Positions 8,657 through 18,250 of a stretch of DNA of 64,000 bases are shown here, one piece after another. How positions within the stretch are numbered: position 1 is the first letter of the stretch; the number at the start of each line of letters is the position of its first letter. A program made the translations under genes and the position numbers. The DNA is from Pirellulaceae bacterium (GTDB taxonomy: Bacteria; Planctomycetota; Planctomycetia; Pirellulales; Pirellulaceae), in the NCBI GenBank assembly GCA_026004795.1, contig BPJV01000001.1:778446-842445 (forward strand), given 5' to 3'. Below the pieces are notes generated by a model that saw only the letters and a list, made by a program, of their open reading frames with translations, had not been told where the DNA came from and did no database searches.

Positions 8657-8998
8657 ATGGCACAAGGACCGCGTCCGGCGAAAATTCGAGAGTGGTCGCA
8701 GCGAATGGCTCGCTATGCTGCATCTGGTCAAACCGTCACGGAGTTCTGCAAAGCCGAGCAGGTTTCGCAACCGTCATTCTACCACTGGAAAAAGAAGCTC
8801 GGCGACCGCGGCACGTCCCAGCGCACTGGCCAGCCGGCATTTCAAAAAGTGCGGGTGGTCGAAGGTCAAGTTTCCCCAATGGGCCTATCCATTCGCCTCC
8901 CTAACAACGTGGAGATCGTCGTCGGTCCCGATCTTCGGCTAGTGGAACTGGCGCTGGACAAAATGGTGGCGACGTATGAAACGGGCTTGGGAGGCTGA
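8657..8998 (+). CDS. tnpA: IS66 accessory protein TnpA
   Basis: 113 aa. The ATG at 8657 is preceded at good distance by GAGGAG; a GTG nine bases earlier is an alternative start. The N-terminal half is a helix-turn-helix of the IS3/IS66 TnpA type ('KIREWSQRMARYAASGQTV' then 'FCKAEQVSQPSFYHWKKKL'). The C-terminal half is beta-rich and contains 'LSIRLPNNVEIVVGPD'. It overlaps the long form of tnpB by 23 nt and ends 4 nt before the preferred tnpB ATG, indicating translational coupling. This is the intact counterpart of the remnant at 2324-2478. Confidence 0.93.
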   Translation: MAQGPRPAKIREWSQRMARYAASGQTVTEFCKAEQVSQPSFYHWKKKLGDRGTSQRTGQPAFQKVRVVEGQVSPMGLSIRLPNNVEIVVGPDLRLVELALDKMVATYETGLGG

Positions 8999-9002
8999 CC
9001 GC

Positions 9003-9371
9003 ATGCTATCGATCGCCGCTGGCGTCAGAATCTACGTCTACACCCGCCCCGCAGATCTCCGCAGAGGCATTAGCGGACTTAGCGGTCTGGTACGGGAGCA
9101 ACTCAACGCAGACCCGCTCGACGGCAGCCTGTATGTCTTCATCAACCGCCGGCAAGATCGCATGAAGGTTCTTCATTATGAACGCGGCGGGTTTTGGCTT
9201 TACTACCGCGTGCTCGAAGCGGGGACGTTCGAATCGCTACGGCCCAACGACGGTGCTGAGGCGATCGAATTGGACACGACACAGCTTGCGATGTTGCTTG
9301 CCGGCGTGTCGTTGGTTGGCTCCGATCGCCGTCGCAAACGGTTTGCTCTATCCAGAACGCAAGCAGCATAG
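9003..9371 (+). CDS. tnpB: IS66 accessory protein TnpB (copy B)
   Basis: 122 aa, with Ala where copy A has Ser in 'TTQLAMLLAG'. The ATG at 9003 has GGGAGG 9 nt upstream, inside the end of tnpA; an ATG at 8976 is in frame. Conserved IS66 Orf2 segments are the same as in copy A. Together with TnpA and TnpC it makes a complete set of transposition proteins, so this copy could mobilise both copies. Confidence 0.95.
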   Translation: MLSIAAGVRIYVYTRPADLRRGISGLSGLVREQLNADPLDGSLYVFINRRQDRMKVLHYERGGFWLYYRVLEAGTFESLRPNDGAEAIELDTTQLAMLLAGVSLVGSDRRRKRFALSRTQAA

Positions 9372-9428
9372 GCACCGAGTGCACCGGTGATGCTGGTCGA
9401 ATCGAACACGTCCTGCGTCGAGTAATGG

Positions 9429-11300
9429 ATGCGTGAAAACGTTTTGAAAAAAACTTGCAAGAACCTCGAAAAGGGTCTTGCGCCATCGGCGCACCTGGCT
9501 ACATTCGTCGTCATGAACACAACAACGCATCCTGACGACGGCGATCGGCTAGCTCAGCTTGAGCAGGCAAACGCACTTTTCCGCGAGCAACTCCGCAGGC
9601 TTGACGTTGAGCTTCAGGAGAAGGACCTGAAGATCAAGTCGCTGCAGGAAGAAGTTGCCGGTTGGAAGAAGGCCTACGATGAGCTCTTGCTGCAGACATT
9701 TCGCAAACGCAGCGAACGCTATCTCGCCGATCCGAATCAGTTGAAGCTCGATTTCGGCGATTCGGACGAAGCAGCCGATGCGGCCGAAGGCCTGGCCGAT
9801 GCCGTGGAAGAACTCGAGCAGACGATTCCCGAACATAAGCGGCGGCGTCCGCGCAAGAGGCGAGACGAGCGTCTCCCGCCGCATCTGCCGCGTGAAGAGG
9901 TGATGGCCGAGGTTTCTGACGATTTGAAAACCTGCCCGACACACGGTGATCGCGAACTGCTGCCCGAGGCCATGTGGGACCGCACCGAAACGCTGGTGTA
10001 TCAGCCGCCAAAAGCCAAAGTGCTCGTGACACTCTATCCCAAGTACGCCTGTGCCGCCTCGCCTGATTGTGGCATCGCTTCCCCCGAGCGGCCGAGCAGC
10101 CTGGTGGAAGGCAATAAGTACGATACTTCGGTGGCAGCGGAGATCATCACAGCGAGACTCGGCTATCACCTGCCATTCTATCGGCAGCAGGACCTGTTTC
10201 GCAGTATTGGCTGGACTCCGCAACGCAGCACGCTGTGCAACATCTACGCCCAAGCCCATTTCGTGATCGAGCCTCTACTCGCGTACTTCAAGCAGCAGTT
10301 AATGCAAGACTCGGTCATCGGAACCGATGAAACGCGAACGGCGCTCCTGCTGCCTCGTGCGCTGCCCGACTTCGACTTGGAGGATCCCAAGCAACGTCGT
10401 ATGCACGAAGTGTTCAGCGAGGCAATTCGGGAAGGGAAACGCAGCATCAATGGCCGGATGTGGGCCTACCGCGGCTCGACGATCAAACTGAATCTGTTCG
10501 ACTTTACGGTAAGTCGCCACCGGGACGGCCCCGAGTTGATGTTTCGCGACTACCAGGGGACGTTAATAGGAGATTGCTGGTCTGGATTCGAGTCGATTGT
10601 GGTGGCATCGGAAGGGGCCATTGTCCGCGCTGCATGCAATGCCCATGCCCGCCGCAAGATATTCGAGTCGAACGCCTATCCGTCTGATCGACGGCAGTGG
10701 CTGCAGTGGTATCAACAGTTGTGGGACATCGAGGACCGTGGCAAGGATATGTCGCCCGAAGAACGTCTGCAACTGCGTCAGACCGAGGCGGTCGAAATCT
10801 GGAAGGCGATGGAGCAGTGGTTGAAGGACGCGGACGAGCGAACTGGCCACGTGATTCTTCCGAAGTCCGACTTTGGCAAAGCGATCCAATACATTAAGAA
10901 CCACTGGGGTCCGTTGCGACGGTATTTGGATGATCCTCACGTGCCGATCGACAATAACGATACCGAGCAACTGATGAAACAGGTTGCGATCGGCAGGAAG
11001 AACTGGCTGTTTGCTGGTAGCGTGAAGGGGGGTGAACGAACGGCCGGCTTACTGACTCTGGTTAGCAGTGCCCTGCGGAACGATCTGGACGTGTGGTCTT
11101 ACATCAAGGATGTGCTCGACCAACTGCTTGCCGGCAATACGAACTACGAGTCGCTCTTGCCATGGCACTGGCGTCACGAGCATCCGGAAGCTGTTCGCGA
11201 GCATCGCATTCAGGAGCGCAAGGAGCGGACGGATCGCAAACGAGAGCGTCGTGTCCGGCGTCGAGCATGGAAGCAACGCGCCCGATCGGGCTCCACATGA
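9429..11300 (+). CDS. tnpC: IS66 family transposase TnpC (copy B)
   Basis: 623 aa, full length, with the same domain order as copy A: coiled coil, acidic/basic linker, Cys-containing segment, DDE core with Asp in 'VIGTDETRT', Asp in 'IGDCWSGF' and Glu in 'NNDTEQLMK', then a very basic tail. No strong Shine-Dalgarno precedes the ATG at 9429; the internal ATG at 9513 is an alternative. The stop at 11300 is followed by the shared IS sequence up to 11321, where the window's copy A begins. Confidence 0.95.
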   Translation: MRENVLKKTCKNLEKGLAPSAHLATFVVMNTTTHPDDGDRLAQLEQANALFREQLRRLDVELQEKDLKIKSLQEEVAGWKKAYDELLLQTFRKRSERYLADPNQLKLDFGDSDEAADAAEGLADAVEELEQTIPEHKRRRPRKRRDERLPPHLPREEVMAEVSDDLKTCPTHGDRELLPEAMWDRTETLVYQPPKAKVLVTLYPKYACAASPDCGIASPERPSSLVEGNKYDTSVAAEIITARLGYHLPFYRQQDLFRSIGWTPQRSTLCNIYAQAHFVIEPLLAYFKQQLMQDSVIGTDETRTALLLPRALPDFDLEDPKQRRMHEVFSEAIREGKRSINGRMWAYRGSTIKLNLFDFTVSRHRDGPELMFRDYQGTLIGDCWSGFESIVVASEGAIVRAACNAHARRKIFESNAYPSDRRQWLQWYQQLWDIEDRGKDMSPEERLQLRQTEAVEIWKAMEQWLKDADERTGHVILPKSDFGKAIQYIKNHWGPLRRYLDDPHVPIDNNDTEQLMKQVAIGRKNWLFAGSVKGGERTAGLLTLVSSALRNDLDVWSYIKDVLDQLLAGNTNYESLLPWHWRHEHPEAVREHRIQERKERTDRKRERRVRRRAWKQRARSGST

Positions 11301-11339
11301 TCGGCGGCTCAGCGGGACTGTTTAAGTCAGCCACGTTAC

Positions 11340-12854
11340 TGATTCTCCTTGGTGCCGATCTTCGTGCCGATGCGCGATGTGCCGGTCTTTGTGCCGATCC
11401 GATGTGCCGATCCGATGTGCCGGTCTTTATGCCGATCCGATGTGTCGATCCGATGTGCCGGTCTGATGTGCCGGTCTGATGTGCCGGTCTGATGTGCCGG
11501 TCTGATGTGCCGGCCTGATGTGCCGGCCTGATGTGTCGGTCTGATGTGTCGGTCTGATGTGTCGGTCTGATGTGCCGGCCTGATGTGTCGGTCTGATGTG
11601 TCGGTCTGATGTGTCGGTCTGATGTGTCGGTCTGATGTGTCGGTCTGATGTGTCGGTCTGATGTGTCGGTCTGATGTGTCGGTCTGATGTGTCGGTTCTG
11701 ATGTGTGTCGGTCTGATGTGTCGGTCTGATGTGTCGGTCTGATGTGTCGGTCTGATGTGTCGGCTATGTGTCGGCCTGATGTGTCAGCCTGTGCTAATTG
11801 CTGCGCGTTTAACTCGCGTCCGCCGCCCTGCCTGCGGAATCGTCCCTCTCACCTTCTTCTATCGAACCGAGCAAGTCAGACGCCCCCACCAACGCCCCCA
11901 TCGGCCAATGGCCCTGCTGGGCGCTTACGCCGATCTTCGTGCCGATGCGCGATGTGCCGGTCTTTGTGCCGATCCGATGTGTCGATCCGATGTGCCGGTC
12001 TGATGTGCCGGTCTGATGTGCGGTCTGATGTGCCGGTCTGATGGGCCGGCCTGATGTGTCGGCCTGATGTGTCGGCCTGATGTGTCGGCCTGATGTGTCG
12101 GCCTGATGTGTCGGCCTGATGTGTCGGCCTGATGTGTCGGCCTGATGTGTCGGCCTGATGTGTCGGCCTGATGTGTCGGCCTGATGTGTCGGCCTGATGT
12201 GTCGGCCTGATGTGTCGGCCTGTGCTAATTGCTGCGCGTTAACTCGCGTCCGCCGCCCTGCCTGCGGAATCGTCCCTCTCACCTTCTTCTATCGAACCGA
12301 GCAAGTCAGACGGCCCCACCAACGCCCCCATCGGCCAATGGCCCTGCTGGGCGCTTACGCCGATCTTCGTGCCGATGCGCGATGTGCCGGTCTTTGTGCC
12401 GATCCGATGTGTCGATCCGATGTGCCGGTCTGATGTGCCGGCCTGATGTGTCGGCCTGATGTGTCGGCCTGATGTGTCGGCCTGATGTGTCGGCCTGATG
12501 TGTCGGCCTGATGTGTCGGCCTGATGTGTCGGCCTGATGTGTCGGCCTGATGTGTCGGCCTGTGCTAATTGCTGCGCGTTAACTCGCGTCCGCCGCCCTG
12601 CCTGCGGAATCGTCCCTCTCACCTTCTTCTATCGAACCGAGCAAGTCAGACGGCCCCACCAACGCCCCCATCGGCCAATGGCCCTGCTGGGCGCTTACGA
12701 AAGATGTGCTGGCCTGCGCTGATTGCTGCGCGTTACCTCGCGCCCGCCGGAACCCTGACCGTAGAATCGTCCCCACCACGGTCTTCTACCGAACCGAGCA
12801 AGTCTGGCGGCCCCACCAACGCCCCATCGGCCAATGGCCCTGATGGGCGCTTAC
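11340..12854. repeat. Minisatellite and macro-repeats built on the IS66 right end
   Basis: There are two nested levels. (1) A 13-bp unit close to 'tgatgtgtcggcc' or 'tgatgtgtcggtc' is tandemly repeated in three blocks (about 11440-11790, 12000-12220, 12425-12560), 10 to over 20 units each. (2) A larger module repeats with periods of 430 and 340 nt. It contains 'gccgatcttcgtgccgatgc', a minisatellite block, 'gctaattgctgcgcgtt', a unique segment and the IS66 end 'gggcgcttac'. Module ends are at 11928, 12358 and 12698; a diverged partial copy ends at 12854. Open frames across it are artefacts of the repeat and I do not call genes here. Confidence 0.9.
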
Positions 12855-13104
12855 ATCGGTTCGCCGGATGGGGCTGCTTCGAATCTGACGCAGATGTACT
12901 CGCTGCCTGGCACGTCGAGATCGCAGCGTGTCTCCTGGACGACTCGAAAACCGGTTCGATCGGCCAGTCGTCGAATGCTTGATCCGGTGAAGAAATGAAG
13001 GTGCGCCGGCGATACTTCGTATCGATACTCGTAGCATGGTGTGGAATGAACCATCGTCCCGCCGGGGCGTAGCACCGACCGGCATCGGCGGACATGGGCA
13101 TAGC
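12851..13104 (-). pseudogene. C-terminal remnant of a class I SAM-dependent methyltransferase
   Basis: About 84 codons reading 'VLRPGGTMVHSTPCYEYRY' and 'SPAHLHFFTGSSIRRLADR', the last strands and helices of a Methyltransf_11/23-type fold. The frame is cut off at its 5' side by the rRNA terminator (13109-13140). At its 3' side it is ended by the IS66 terminal repeat, whose bases supply the TAA stop. The glycine-rich SAM-binding half is absent, so this is a fragment caught between two rearranged segments. Confidence 0.7.
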
Positions 13105-13108
13105 GCAG

Positions 13109-13140
13109 AAAAAAACCCTCGGGGGATACCCGAGGGTGTT
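13109..13140 (-). terminator. Rho-independent terminator of the rRNA unit
   Basis: Minus-strand hairpin 'accctcggg' + loop 'tatc' + 'cccgagggt' followed by seven T residues, 13 nt after the 5S rRNA 3' end. Confidence 0.93.
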
Positions 13141-13152
13141 GCAGATTTAAAA

Positions 13153-13261
13153 ATCCGGCGATACCTACTTTCGCACTGGTGGGCACTATCATCGGCTCTG
13201 GAAGCTTGACTTCTGTGTTCGGGATGGGAACAGGTATGGCCTTCCAGATATGGTCGCCGGA
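13153..13261 (-). rRNA. rrf: 5S ribosomal RNA
   Basis: About 109 nt. The minus strand starts 'tccggcgaccatatctgga' and contains the conserved 'cccatcccgaacacagaagt' loop region, ending 'gtaggtatcgccgga', with complementary ends. It lies about 100 nt downstream of the 23S gene and just before the terminator at 13109-13140. Confidence 0.95.
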
Positions 13262-13651
13262 AGAGCCCAACTCAGCCTATTCGCCTGAGCTGGACTAATC
13301 CAGTTGATTGGTAGTTGGCACCGACGACGCTATTGAAGCGAGGTTGAGAGTGCGAAATATCGGCGGTCAAGTATTCGTCCGTTAGTACCAGTTAGCTGAA
13401 CACGTTACCGTGCTTACACATCTGGCCTATCAACCTGGTAGTCTTCCAGGGGACTTTCGCGCTTACGCGCTTACGAAACCTAATCTTGGGGCGGGCTTCA
13501 CGCTTAGATGCTTTCAGCGTTTATCCTTTCCGTAGTTAGCTATCCAGCCGTGCCACTAGCGTGACAACTGGTACACCAGAGCTACGTCCAACCAAATCCT
13601 CTCGTACTAAGGTTGAATCCCCTCAAGTTTCGTACGCCCACGGCAGATAGG

Positions 13652-13686
<35 letters not shown>

Positions 13687-13735
13687 ACGTACCACTTTCA
13701 TTGGCGAACAGCCAAACCCTTGGGAGCTTCTTCAC

Positions 13736-13773
<38 letters not shown>

Positions 13774-13800
13774 GCATCGCCGCTGTGGACGCTCGGATGC

Positions 13801-13833
<33 letters not shown>

Positions 13834-13997
13834 TGATGAGCGATGACCCTTCCATTCGGAATCACCGGATCACTAAGGCCTACTTTCGTATCTGCTCGAC
13901 TTATTTGTCTCGCAGTTAAGCCCACTTCTACCTTTACGCTCTACGCCTGATTGCCGACCAGGCTGAGTGGACCTTTGCACTCCTCCGTTACTCTTTA

Positions 13998-14039
<42 letters not shown>

Positions 14040-14215
14040 CCTAACCCGATTCAGGGTTTAGGGTTAGAATTAAAGCATGGCCAGGCTGGTATTTCACCGA
14101 CGGCTCCCTGAGCGCTGACGCGCCCAGTTCACAGCCTCCCAGCTATCCTACACAGGCCATACCTCAACCCAATATCAGCCTACAGTAAAGGTTCACGGGG
14201 TCTTTCCGTCTAACC

Positions 14216-14260
<45 letters not shown>

Positions 14261-14292
14261 GTGATTGAGACAGTGCTCCGATCGTTACGCCT

Positions 14293-14324
<32 letters not shown>

Positions 14325-14345
14325 CTTCGCTACCTTAGGACCCTC

Positions 14346-15138
14346 CAGGGTTGTTACTACCATCGGTTTGGTCTGCGAGAGCCAGGACCGTGGCGGGCCG
14401 GACATTTCTGCCAGCCTCTGCATGTCGCCATGCAGCTCGGACTATATCATTCCACTCGCGTCAGGTCGCGGGTGGATCTGGCGTGTAGTCTCTGAGGATT
14501 CCGTCTGATTTCAAGTTCGCCAGGATGTGTTCCTCGCTGAACTTTCGCTTTCCGCCGTCGTTCATGTTGCGTCGCAAGCGAAGCAACTCATGGATGCCTT
14601 CAGGAGTCTTGTGGGCTCCGTCGAGCATCAATTCCAGCATTTTCCGAAACGTAGCGAAGTCACGTTTTTTCTTTCCGGAGAGGAAAGGAAACTTTCGGAA
14701 AAAGGGAACGACATGATCGCGCAGGGCGGTGAGGTTATTGACCTCGTACATCCAGACTCCGCCACCTTTTTCGAAGATCGTTCCGCACTTCAAGTGTCGT
14801 TTGATCAGAGCGAGAATCACTCTGTCTCTCTGCGACACGTTGAATGTGAGGGAGACCTTCCAGCCGGTGGAGAAATCGGGCCGGGGTCGAAACTTCAGCA
14901 TGAAGCTTCCTTCACCGTCAACGTATCCCGCGATGTAATAACCGATTGCGGGATCGATGCGATCGACGTTAAGCATCTCAGACAGCCTTTCCTGCTGATT
15001 GCCTGCACCACGCGGATTGTCACTGCCCATTTGGTCCGGCGAAACGCATGTGCTTTCATCGGATCCTTACTTGGGTGAGTACCGGTGGATACTCAGGTGT
15101 CCCAGCATATAGCCAGATTTTACAACTACGAAACGTTC
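14346..15138 (-). other. Group I intron in 23S rRNA (site about L1917)
   Basis: The 5' exon ends '...CCCTAACTAT' (last base at 15139). The intron begins 'GAACGTTTCGTAGTT', in which 'GTAGTT' can pair with the exon end 'AACTAT', giving the U-G splice-site pair of P1. The conserved core shows 'TCAGAGACTACACGCC' (14495-14480) and the S/P7 element 'ATGATATAGTCC' (within 14450-14434). The 3' exon resumes at about 14345 with 'GAGGGTCCTAAGGTAGCG'. The site corresponds to E. coli position ~1917, in helix 69/domain IV next to the I-CeuI/I-CreI target region. Boundaries may shift by 1-2 nt. Confidence 0.85.
14461..14976 (-). CDS. LAGLIDADG homing endonuclease encoded in the 23S intron
   Basis: 171 aa with a single LAGLIDADG motif ('YYIAGYVDGEGSF', residues ~11-23), so it should act as a homodimer like I-CreI. 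The length and the pattern after the motif ('KVSLTFNVSQRDR', 'GTIFEKGGGVWMYEV', 'FFRKFPFLSGKKKRDF') fit the I-CreI-type family. It is expected to cut intronless 23S genes at the insertion site and spread the intron. I chose the ATG at 14976 because AGGAAAGG lies upstream and homology begins there; an ATG at 15030 adds 18 residues. The last codons overlap the intron core element at 14480-14495, so the ORF's C-terminus and ribozyme structure share sequence. Confidence 0.9.
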   Translation of the reverse strand: MLNVDRIDPAIGYYIAGYVDGEGSFMLKFRPRPDFSTGWKVSLTFNVSQRDRVILALIKRHLKCGTIFEKGGGVWMYEVNNLTALRDHVVPFFRKFPFLSGKKKRDFATFRKMLELMLDGAHKTPEGIHELLRLRRNMNDGGKRKFSEEHILANLKSDGILRDYTPDPPAT

Positions 15139-15402
15139 ATAGTTAGGGCCGCCGTTTACCGGGGCTTCGGTCGCCAGCTTCGCTCCGAAGAGCTAACCGC
15201 CTTCCTTAACCTACCGGCACCGGGCAGGCGTCAGACGCTATACATCCACTTGCGTGTTAGCAGCGTCCTGTGTTTTTGATAAACAGTCGTCAGAGCCGAT
15301 TTTCTGTGGCCTACTTGCGTAGGCGCCCCTTATCGCGAACTTACGGGGCCATTTTGCAGAGTTCCTTAATCACCGTTCTCCCGAGCGCCTTAGACTACTC
15401 GT

Positions 15403-15433
<31 letters not shown>

Positions 15434-15730
15434 ACACGTGCTTCAAAGCTTAGAAGCTTTTCTTGGACATCCTGCCAACATCATCCAGATCTTAGGTGCT
15501 GTTAGCTCCAGGCCTTGAACTATGGAGGCGGATTTGCCTACCCCCGTTCTCGGCCTGAAGCAACGGACATTTCTAGCCGTCCGCATGTTTTTCGGATGCC
15601 GTCCCTCCATCGCTCCACACGTGTGGCGCAGGAATATTAACCTGCTATCCATCGACTACGCCTTTCGGCCTCGTCTTAGGTACCGGCTAACCCTGGGCGG
15701 ATTTACCTTCCCCAGGAAACCTTAGGCTTT

Positions 15731-15768
<38 letters not shown>

Positions 15769-17060
15769 TCCGGCATAATCACCTGTAGAGCCCGACACCG
15801 CTCCTTTCGGTACGGCTTGTATCTGCTCTACAGCGCTCTCCTACCGCTTGGGCCGCTCCGCAGAGCGACTCAAGCCCGTGGCTTCGGTACTATGCTTACT
15901 CCCGTTCATTATCGGCGCAGAATCTCTCGACCAGTAAGCTGTTACGCACTTTTTAAATGGTGGCTGCTTCTAAGCCAACATCCTGGCTGTCACAGAGATT
16001 CAACTTCCTTAGTGACTGAGCATAGTTTAGGGACCTTAGCCGACGATCTGGGTTGTTTCCCTCTCGACCACGGAGCTTATCCCCCGCAGACTGACTCCCG
16101 AGATAGTCTCACCGGTATTCGGAGTTTGGTTCGGTGGGGTACCCTTGGCGGGCCCCCATCCGATTCAGTATCTCTACCCCCGGTGAGTAGTGGCTCGAGG
16201 CTATACCTAAATATATTTCGGAGAGAACGAGCTATCTCTGCGTTTGATTAGACTTTCACTCCTCCCCACAAGTCATCCCCTCGGTTTTCAACCCAAGTGG
16301 GTTCGGTCCTCCACGCGGTTTAACCCGCGCTTCAACCTGCTCATGGGTAGATCACGCAGTTTCGCGTCTACCACCTGCGACAAATCGCCCAGTTAAGACT
16401 CGGTTTCCCTATGGCTCCGCCCCTGAAGGGCTTAACCCAAAGCCGCAGACGGTAACTCGCCGGATCATTTTGCTAAAGGCACGCCGTCACACGTTTAATC
16501 GTGCTCCGACCGCTTGTAGGCACATGGTTTCAGGTTCACTGTCCTCCCCTAGCCGGGGTTCTTCTCATCTTTCGATCGCTCTACTTAGTTCACTATCGGT
16601 CATCAGAGAGTATTTAGCCTTACGGGATGGTCCCCGTAGATTCAGTCGGAGTTTCACGTGCTCCGACCTACTCAGGTATCCTTCGGGAGACTCGAAGCTT
16701 TCGCGTACGGGACCGTCACCCTCTATGGTGTGTCGTTCCAGAGCACTTCCGCTAGCCAGAGTTTTGTAACTCCCATGTGAAGGACCCTACAACCCCACTC
16801 GGGAAACCCTCGTGGTTTGGGCTACTCCGCTTTCGCTCGCCGCTACTTACGGAATCGATTTTTCTTTCTACTCCTCCAGGTACTTAGATGTTTCAGTTCC
16901 CTGGGTTTGCCACTCGTGCCTATGGATTCAGCACGAGCTAATTCGGGAATCTCGGGATCAACGCTTGTTTGTCAGCTCCCCCAAGCTTTTCGCAGACTTC
17001 CACGCCCTTCATCGCCTTCTGATGCCAAGACATCCCCCATGCGCCCTTAGTAACTTGACC

Positions 17061-17483
17061 ACCGACATTTCGAACTCTCGGCAGTACAACCCAACCTTGC
17101 TGTTGCCAGGTGGTTTGCACAGGCCGAGCTGAAATGCGGCAGGGCTGTGTAGCAAATCACAGCCTGTCGCCGGACTGCAAGACAACGTCTCACAGTCAGC
17201 TCATCAGCGCTCGCTTTCCAGTGCAATAGATCGCCCTTGCGGGCACTCTATCGACTCCAGCGTCGTGTTGCATTTTGCCAAGATCGCTCCCAGCAAAAAT
17301 GCCTTAAGATGCCAACTACCAATCAACCAAATTGTCAAAGATCGTCAGGGCTTCCTGAGGAAGCCACTCCCCTCAAGGGAGTTCAGTAATCTATGTCGAA
17401 GTCGTCTCGTCGTCAACTGCATTTTCGAGTGACTTCGAAGTTTTTTTCTTGCCGCCTCAGCTCGTGGCTCGCGGCAAGATCAG
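17061..17483 (-). other. tRNA-Ala to 23S transcribed spacer
   Basis: About 420 nt between tRNA-Ala and the 23S gene with no ORF. It should hold the long processing stem flanking the 23S precursor; the partner sequences are not resolved by eye. Confidence 0.5.
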
Positions 17484-17556
17484 TGGAGGTGAACGGACTT
17501 GAACCGATGACCTCCTGCGTGCAAAGCAGGCGCTCTCCCAACTGAGCTACACCCCC
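17484..17556 (-). tRNA. tRNA-Ala (anticodon TGC)
   Basis: 73 nt, starting GGGGGTGTAGCTCAG, anticodon loop CTTTGCACG, T-arm GGTTCAAGTCC and acceptor pair GGGGGTG/CACCTCC with one wobble. The CCA end is not encoded. Second tRNA of the rRNA unit. Confidence 0.95.
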
Positions 17557-17702
17557 GCTCGAACCGCCCCTGAAGTTTAAGAAGTTCTCCCCTCAGCTGT
17601 AAAGTGCTAGTTGAGAATTTCTGAAAACTTTTCTGAGGACAGGCTCCCCGCTTGGTACTCCCAGCAGGCCGCAGGGCCAGCGGTGATGCACCAAAAAGGG
17701 AG

Positions 17703-17776
17703 TGGGCGCGCCAGGATTCGAACCTGGGACCTCGTCGTTATCAGCGACGCGCTCTAACCAACTGAGCTACGCGCCC
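17703..17776 (-). tRNA. tRNA-Ile (anticodon GAT)
   Basis: 74 nt, starting GGGCGCGTAGCTCAG, anticodon loop CTGATAACG, T-arm GGTTCGAATCC and acceptor GGGCGCG/CGCGCCC. First gene of the rRNA unit, about 75 nt downstream of the promoter at 17859-17886. Confidence 0.95.
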
Positions 17777-17851
17777 CCTTCCAGGGACCCGCCCCAAGCC
17801 GCGTCCACTTCGCGATCTCTCGACGCAAACGTCTCGCGACTGGGGTGAGAC

Positions 17852-17886
17852 GTCAAGAATACTATCGCATGAACGTTGCTTGTCAA
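17852..17886 (-). promoter_or_regulatory. Sigma70-type promoter of the tRNA-23S-5S unit
   Basis: The minus strand has TTGACA (17886-17881), a 16-nt spacer and TAGTAT (17864-17859). A short inverted repeat (gtctc...gagac, 17831-17851) follows the expected start site. It is the only strong promoter-like match upstream of tRNA-Ile and there is no 16S gene before it. Confidence 0.7.
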
Positions 17887-18250
17887 CCACTTTCCACCCC
17901 GCCCCTATCGGCACTTCAGTCCGGCGACTTGAGCCTTCATCCAATCGGTCCGCCTGCAACCGGCCGGCAACCCGCCCCCACCGGCCCATTCTCCCGAACC
18001 GACTCTCCCTGCCCGGTGGGCTCGGTCGGTGCCGCGGAAACAGCCAGTTCAGCGCCATTTGCCCAGGAATTGCACGAAATTTGCACGCGGGTGCGCATGA
18101 ACAGCCAGCCGCGATCATGCGGGCTGCGATCAATCGGGCCGCGGATCGAGGCTCCAGCCGGGGTGACGGAACACGCTAAATAGCAAACGATAAACCGAGG
18201 CCCAATCGAAGTGCGTGCGAAGCCGGGGCGGCCCGGTTACAATCAAGGGC
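17887..18250. other. Divergent intergenic region before the ECF sigma gene
   Basis: No gene seen. It separates the minus-strand rRNA unit from the plus-strand sigma factor gene, so it should contain the sigma gene promoter; no clear match found. Confidence 0.5.

Larger units (their letters stand above)
8561..12854 (+). mobile_element. IS66-family element, copy B, with an expanded right end
   Basis: The left end 'gtaagcgcccatcag' starts at 8561 and the matching right end '...ctgatgggcgcttac' finishes at 12854. Genes tnpA, tnpB and tnpC are complete. Between the tnpC stop (11300) and 12854 the right-end sequence with its terminal 'gggcgcttac' occurs four times (ending at 11928, 12358, 12698 and 12854), separated by minisatellite DNA. 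Only the last one matches the left terminus best ('ctgatgggcgcttac' versus 'ctgctgggcgcttac'). The 8-bp flanks (ttttagga and atcggttc) do not match. Confidence 0.88.

Noticed and set aside
11742-12622. Repeat proteins encoded by the minisatellite on either strand
   Set aside because: The period-13 repeat keeps frames open by chance; there is no conserved start, no ribosome binding site, and frames change between modules.
17777-18250. 16S rRNA gene upstream of tRNA-Ile
   Set aside because: No 16S landmarks are present; the region is short and holds a promoter and a divergent gene.
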